From positions 665,289,938-665,353,937 of the forward strand of contig NC_081414.1 of the NCBI RefSeq assembly GCF_030272615.1: DNA of 64,000 bases. The letters are read 5' to 3'. Origin of the DNA: Cryptomeria japonica (taxonomy: Eukaryota; Streptophyta; Pinopsida; Cupressales; Cupressaceae). Position 1 is the stretch's first letter. Every line of letters begins with the position of its first letter. Of this stretch, positions 61,301 through 64,000 are shown piece by piece. Under the pieces are notes generated by a model that was not told the origin of the DNA, did no database searches, and saw only the letters and a program-made list of their open reading frames with translations. Both the position numbers and the translations under genes were made by a program.

Positions 61301-62522
61301 CTCAGCTCTCCAGATGGATTGACACCATCTGCTGCCAATGAAAGCCTGAGATTATGAGGTTCTTCTTTAAAGTGTGTCTACTTTTCCTCTATGTCCATAA
61401 ATGTTGAACCATCCGCAGACATTCGAATAATTTCATCTCGACTTCTATTGCGTGCCTGGTAATCCATAGATTGTGCTAAGCTAGTGCACTTGAATAATCG
61501 TTGCATACATGGAATAATGGGAATATAGAGAAGAACCTTGCGAGGAACCCTTTTTGTTATTTGATATGTTCAATATCTACTGATATGACATTCAAGGCAT
61601 TCAATTCAAAATTCATGTTGTTTGTGATATATAATATGATCATTGGGACAAGCATCTATTGCTTGATACTCCATTCCAATATCTTTCATAATGGCCGATA
61701 ATTCTTGGTATGAGCGAGGTAGAATATTTGATGGTGGTAACAAAAACTCACCTATCAATCTAGAACAAAAAAATATAATTTGTTAATATAAAGAATATTA
61801 ATGGTACAACATGATTCACCATTTATTATGAAATACATGACATACCTTAACATACATGAGATTTTTATGTTGGATAAACCATTCATAACCTTCAAGTTCA
61901 CCAACAACAATACAACATAGAGAAGAGTTGTCTGGGAGCCTTCATAAAGGGCCTTAAATGCCTTCTCAAGTAGAGGGACATCATGAACAACATCAAGGTC
62001 ATCTTCATCATCATGATCAGCTACGCCAGTACTAAATGTGTCATGGATCAATGTATTTGTACCATCATCTTCAATTGTATTTTATGGCTCATGATCGTCA
62101 TCTTCCATGGGATCATTATCTTCAGCTTTGATATTCACACCTCTATGTTCCTCCACTTTGAAAACCATATTGTTCGGGTTGTGTTGATCCATATCATGTG
62201 CTCTGGGGTGCTCGACCTATATTAAATTGATAAACATAAATAAACCATGATCATGATCCCATCATCAAGTGATTTCTTATGTATATAAATTGTTAAAATG
62301 ATATAATGAAAAACTTACCAATGGATGATAATCATGTCCACCTTCAATGTGACCATGCAGTCTACAATGTTTCTTAGCTGTTTTGATTAGAAGTCTTCTA
62401 GTCTTTAACCCCTTACAAATTTTGCAGGAACAATAACATTTTCCATCACCTTTTCTTTTCAAGTTAGACCACAATCTAGCAATTGTTTCCTTATTTTGTT
62501 GTTCGCTAATATTGTTTGACAT
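58297..62522 (-). pseudogene. CACTA transposase TNP2-like, multi-exon, damaged
   Basis: ATG at 62522. Exon 1 carries a CSCKIC...HCRLHGH zinc-type transposase-associated segment and ends at a GTAAGT donor (62318). Next, about 62215-61850: acidic stretch, then YEGSQTTLLYVVLLLVNLKVMNGLSN. Next, about 61765-61140: CLECHISRY, the Arg/Lys VPRKVLLYIPIIP segment, MQRLF, then the transposase-21 signature LAADGVNPSGE...VWPIFVINNNIPPW and MLAMIVPG. Next, about 60860-60100: GKFACLVCG, RHFLHKNH, FDTMHIGKNITETLW. About 59739-59400: RQRAHPEGSMVEGYM (DUF4218-like). About 58860-58600: EPYVLPSQCEQVFY (DUF4216-like). The C terminus is a long Asp/Gly-rich acidic tail. Stops lie near 62080, 61600, 61380, 60730 and 58630. 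The enzyme cuts and rejoins element ends. Confidence 0.88.
58308..58486. repeat. (ATC)n and (CACCAT)n microsatellites inside TNP2
   Basis: (ATC)n runs from about 58314 to 58395, then after a short GTCTTCGTC interruption (CACCAT)n runs to about 58486. Read on the minus strand in the transposase frame they encode Gly-Asp repeats followed by about thirty consecutive Asp. Confidence 0.95.
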
Positions 62523-63190
62523 GGTCTTTCTTCACAAGAAAAAAAATTGGGCTATAGAACTAGTTATATAGAAGTTGAAATGTTAGTTATGAAATCACGT
62601 TTTAGTATCATATACCAAATTAAATTACTTGAACATAGAAATTATGCAAACTGGACCAAAACCATTTAACTCTTCTTTTTCATCTCAAAAACATATCTAG
62701 TGGCTTTGTGGTGATTTAGAGTAGGTGATATGCCCATTGAGAGTCATAAAACCAAGTTAGTCATAGACCCAAGTTATAGAGAGTCATAGACACAAGTTAG
62801 TCTAAAAGAAAAGTAACTATCCATTCCCATGCTTATGCATACTTACATGACTAATGCTACCCTTGTATATCCTAAACATTGGAGAGACCTTATTTGACTT
62901 GCCTAATCAATGTGGTTGTTGTCCTAATATGAAATACTAAGTTCTACCTTTGCCTCTGCATCAAACTTCTCACATCATGTTTATTCACCAAAACACACTA
63001 TTCCCAATCTTCACCAAAACACACTTTTTCGCTTTCTAGGTTAGTTGTCTTAGCTTAGTTGGTTGTTGTCGAGTCTTTGCTGTTAACCTTTTGTTCATAG
63101 TTGCTTAGGACCTAGCCAAGCCTTTCTCTTTGAAATGAAGTGAGGTTTAACATTCCTTTTGCCCAGCTAAGGCATAATCCCTTCCAATTT
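62523..63190. other. No gene seen (upstream of TNP2)
   Basis: Expected place for the CACTA promoter and 5' terminus, but no CGACG-type subterminal repeats and no TAGTG end could be identified. Short AAGTTAG/GAGTCATA direct repeats occur near 62735-62800. Confidence 0.45.
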
Positions 63191-63880
63191 TGTCGATCTT
63201 GTCAGTGGGTGCCCAAACCCAATCACTCCCATTTCCATTTCCTCTCATTTCCACCTCCCCTAACACTCTTCACTTCCATTTACCATACATTCTAACTCAC
63301 CTACCTTCCTATCCTCTATCCTTTAACCACCTTTCATACCCCATGTCTTAACCTCCTTCACATCTTAACTTAAACCTACCCTTCCATCTTACACCCTCAC
63401 CCCCCTCCACTAACTTCCTTTCCACCTTACCCCTACCCCTATTGTATCCTAGCATCTCCCTTCCCCTCATACCCTATGTCTCACACTCCCCTCCATGATA
63501 CCTACCACTTTACCCCTTTATTCCCCTAAAACCACCTATTCTAATCCACATCCCATAAGTCTTACTTGCTTTATTTCCCTAATCTTACCTCTACCACACA
63601 CCTATTAACCTACCCTGTCCATCTTATCACCTACCCCCATCCTAGCCTACCCATATCCTATCCCTATCCTAACATACCACCCTACCCCCTTACCCCTTTT
63701 CCTTGCCCCTTATAACTCCCATTATAACCTACATCCCCTTTACCCTTTCATTACCCCCTTATACCTCCCACTCCACCTTATTCCCCAAAATATCCTAATT
63801 CCAACCCCTTCTACCACCCACATCCTAAACCTCTTTCCCCCCCACGTATCTCCTTCTTCCATCATTTATATCCCTTATGT
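63190..63880. repeat. G-depleted C/T/A-rich tract
   Basis: From 63241 to 63840 I count only ten G in 600 bases on the plus strand. The sequence is a loose mixture of CCTACC, CCCCTTA, CCCTAA and CCATCC words with no fixed period. Normal composition resumes after about 63885. Confidence 0.85.
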
Positions 63881-64000
63881 GCCTAAAGAAGAATGGGATA
63901 AAAGAATGTGCCTATTTTGTAACACTGGAGCAGTAGAGACAAAGTGACATTTTGTGATGAAATGCTCGACATATAGTGACATTTGTGCCATTGATGAAGA

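Larger units (their letters stand above)
34544..62522 (-). mobile_element. CACTA/EnSpm DNA transposon, carrying nested insertions
   Basis: Left terminus is CACTAGTACATT at 34544. Two genes on the minus strand follow the family order TNP2 (right) then a second multi-exon gene (left), so 34544 would be the 3' end. Its right terminus was not found before 62522 and may lie beyond the window. Nested inside are copia D (44108-50761), the solo LTR (51113-55648) and perhaps the LTR-like piece at 38249. That one element spans 28 kb or more is inference: the 35-42 kb stretch has no gene, and the terminus could belong to another copy. Confidence 0.6.

Noticed and set aside
63185-63225. GTCAGTG as a possible right CACTA end
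   Set aside because: The end should read TAGTG with CGACG-type motifs inside; neither is present.

Overview
The window is repeat-dense plant nuclear DNA. Every confidently readable gene belongs to a mobile element, almost all carry stops or frameshifts, and elements are nested in one another. Long LTRs, initiator-Met-type primer binding sites, a CACTA/EnSpm element with introns and long (GA)n arrays suggest a large seed-plant genome, possibly a gymnosperm. The species cannot be named from this sequence. No ordinary host gene, rRNA, tRNA or CRISPR array was recognised.

Layout. 1-8.1 kb: end of a Ty3/gypsy chromovirus (A), with gag-pol in one frame to 3879, a polypurine tract, then a very long 3' LTR with a GC-rich array of palindromic units. 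8.1-12.4 kb: remnant of a copia-like, probably non-autonomous element (E) with four zinc knuckles, a long lysine/glutamate-rich coding remnant and one LTR. 12.6-15.4 kb, minus strand: a damaged intron-poor gene with a cysteine-rich region and a D...D...E pattern, probably a transposase of a little-described family. 15.8-32 kb: two related chromoviruses with chromodomain-like C termini (B, 16112-23882; C, 24486-31839), bordered by (GA)n arrays. 32-34 kb: two arrays of short palindromic repeats. 34.5-62.5 kb: apparently one CACTA element, with a CACTA terminus and subterminal CGACG-type motifs on the left and two minus-strand genes: a TNP2 transposase (58.3-62.5 kb) and a many-exon second gene (42.3-57.7 kb). 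The second gene is interrupted by a full copia element (D, 44108-50761, paired LTRs) and by a 4.5-kb solo LTR (51113-55648) with a perfect GGATG target duplication. A 274-bp near-perfect inverted repeat lies at 37.1-37.6 kb. 63.2-63.9 kb is almost free of G on the plus strand.

The elements form a visible nesting history. D and E share the 3' half of their LTRs and a doubled polypurine tract, which suggests E used the machinery of a D-like element. The CACTA genes are older than the LTR insertions that split them. The least explained signals are the D...D...E gene, the large hairpin, the recurring palindromic arrays and the G-depleted tract.
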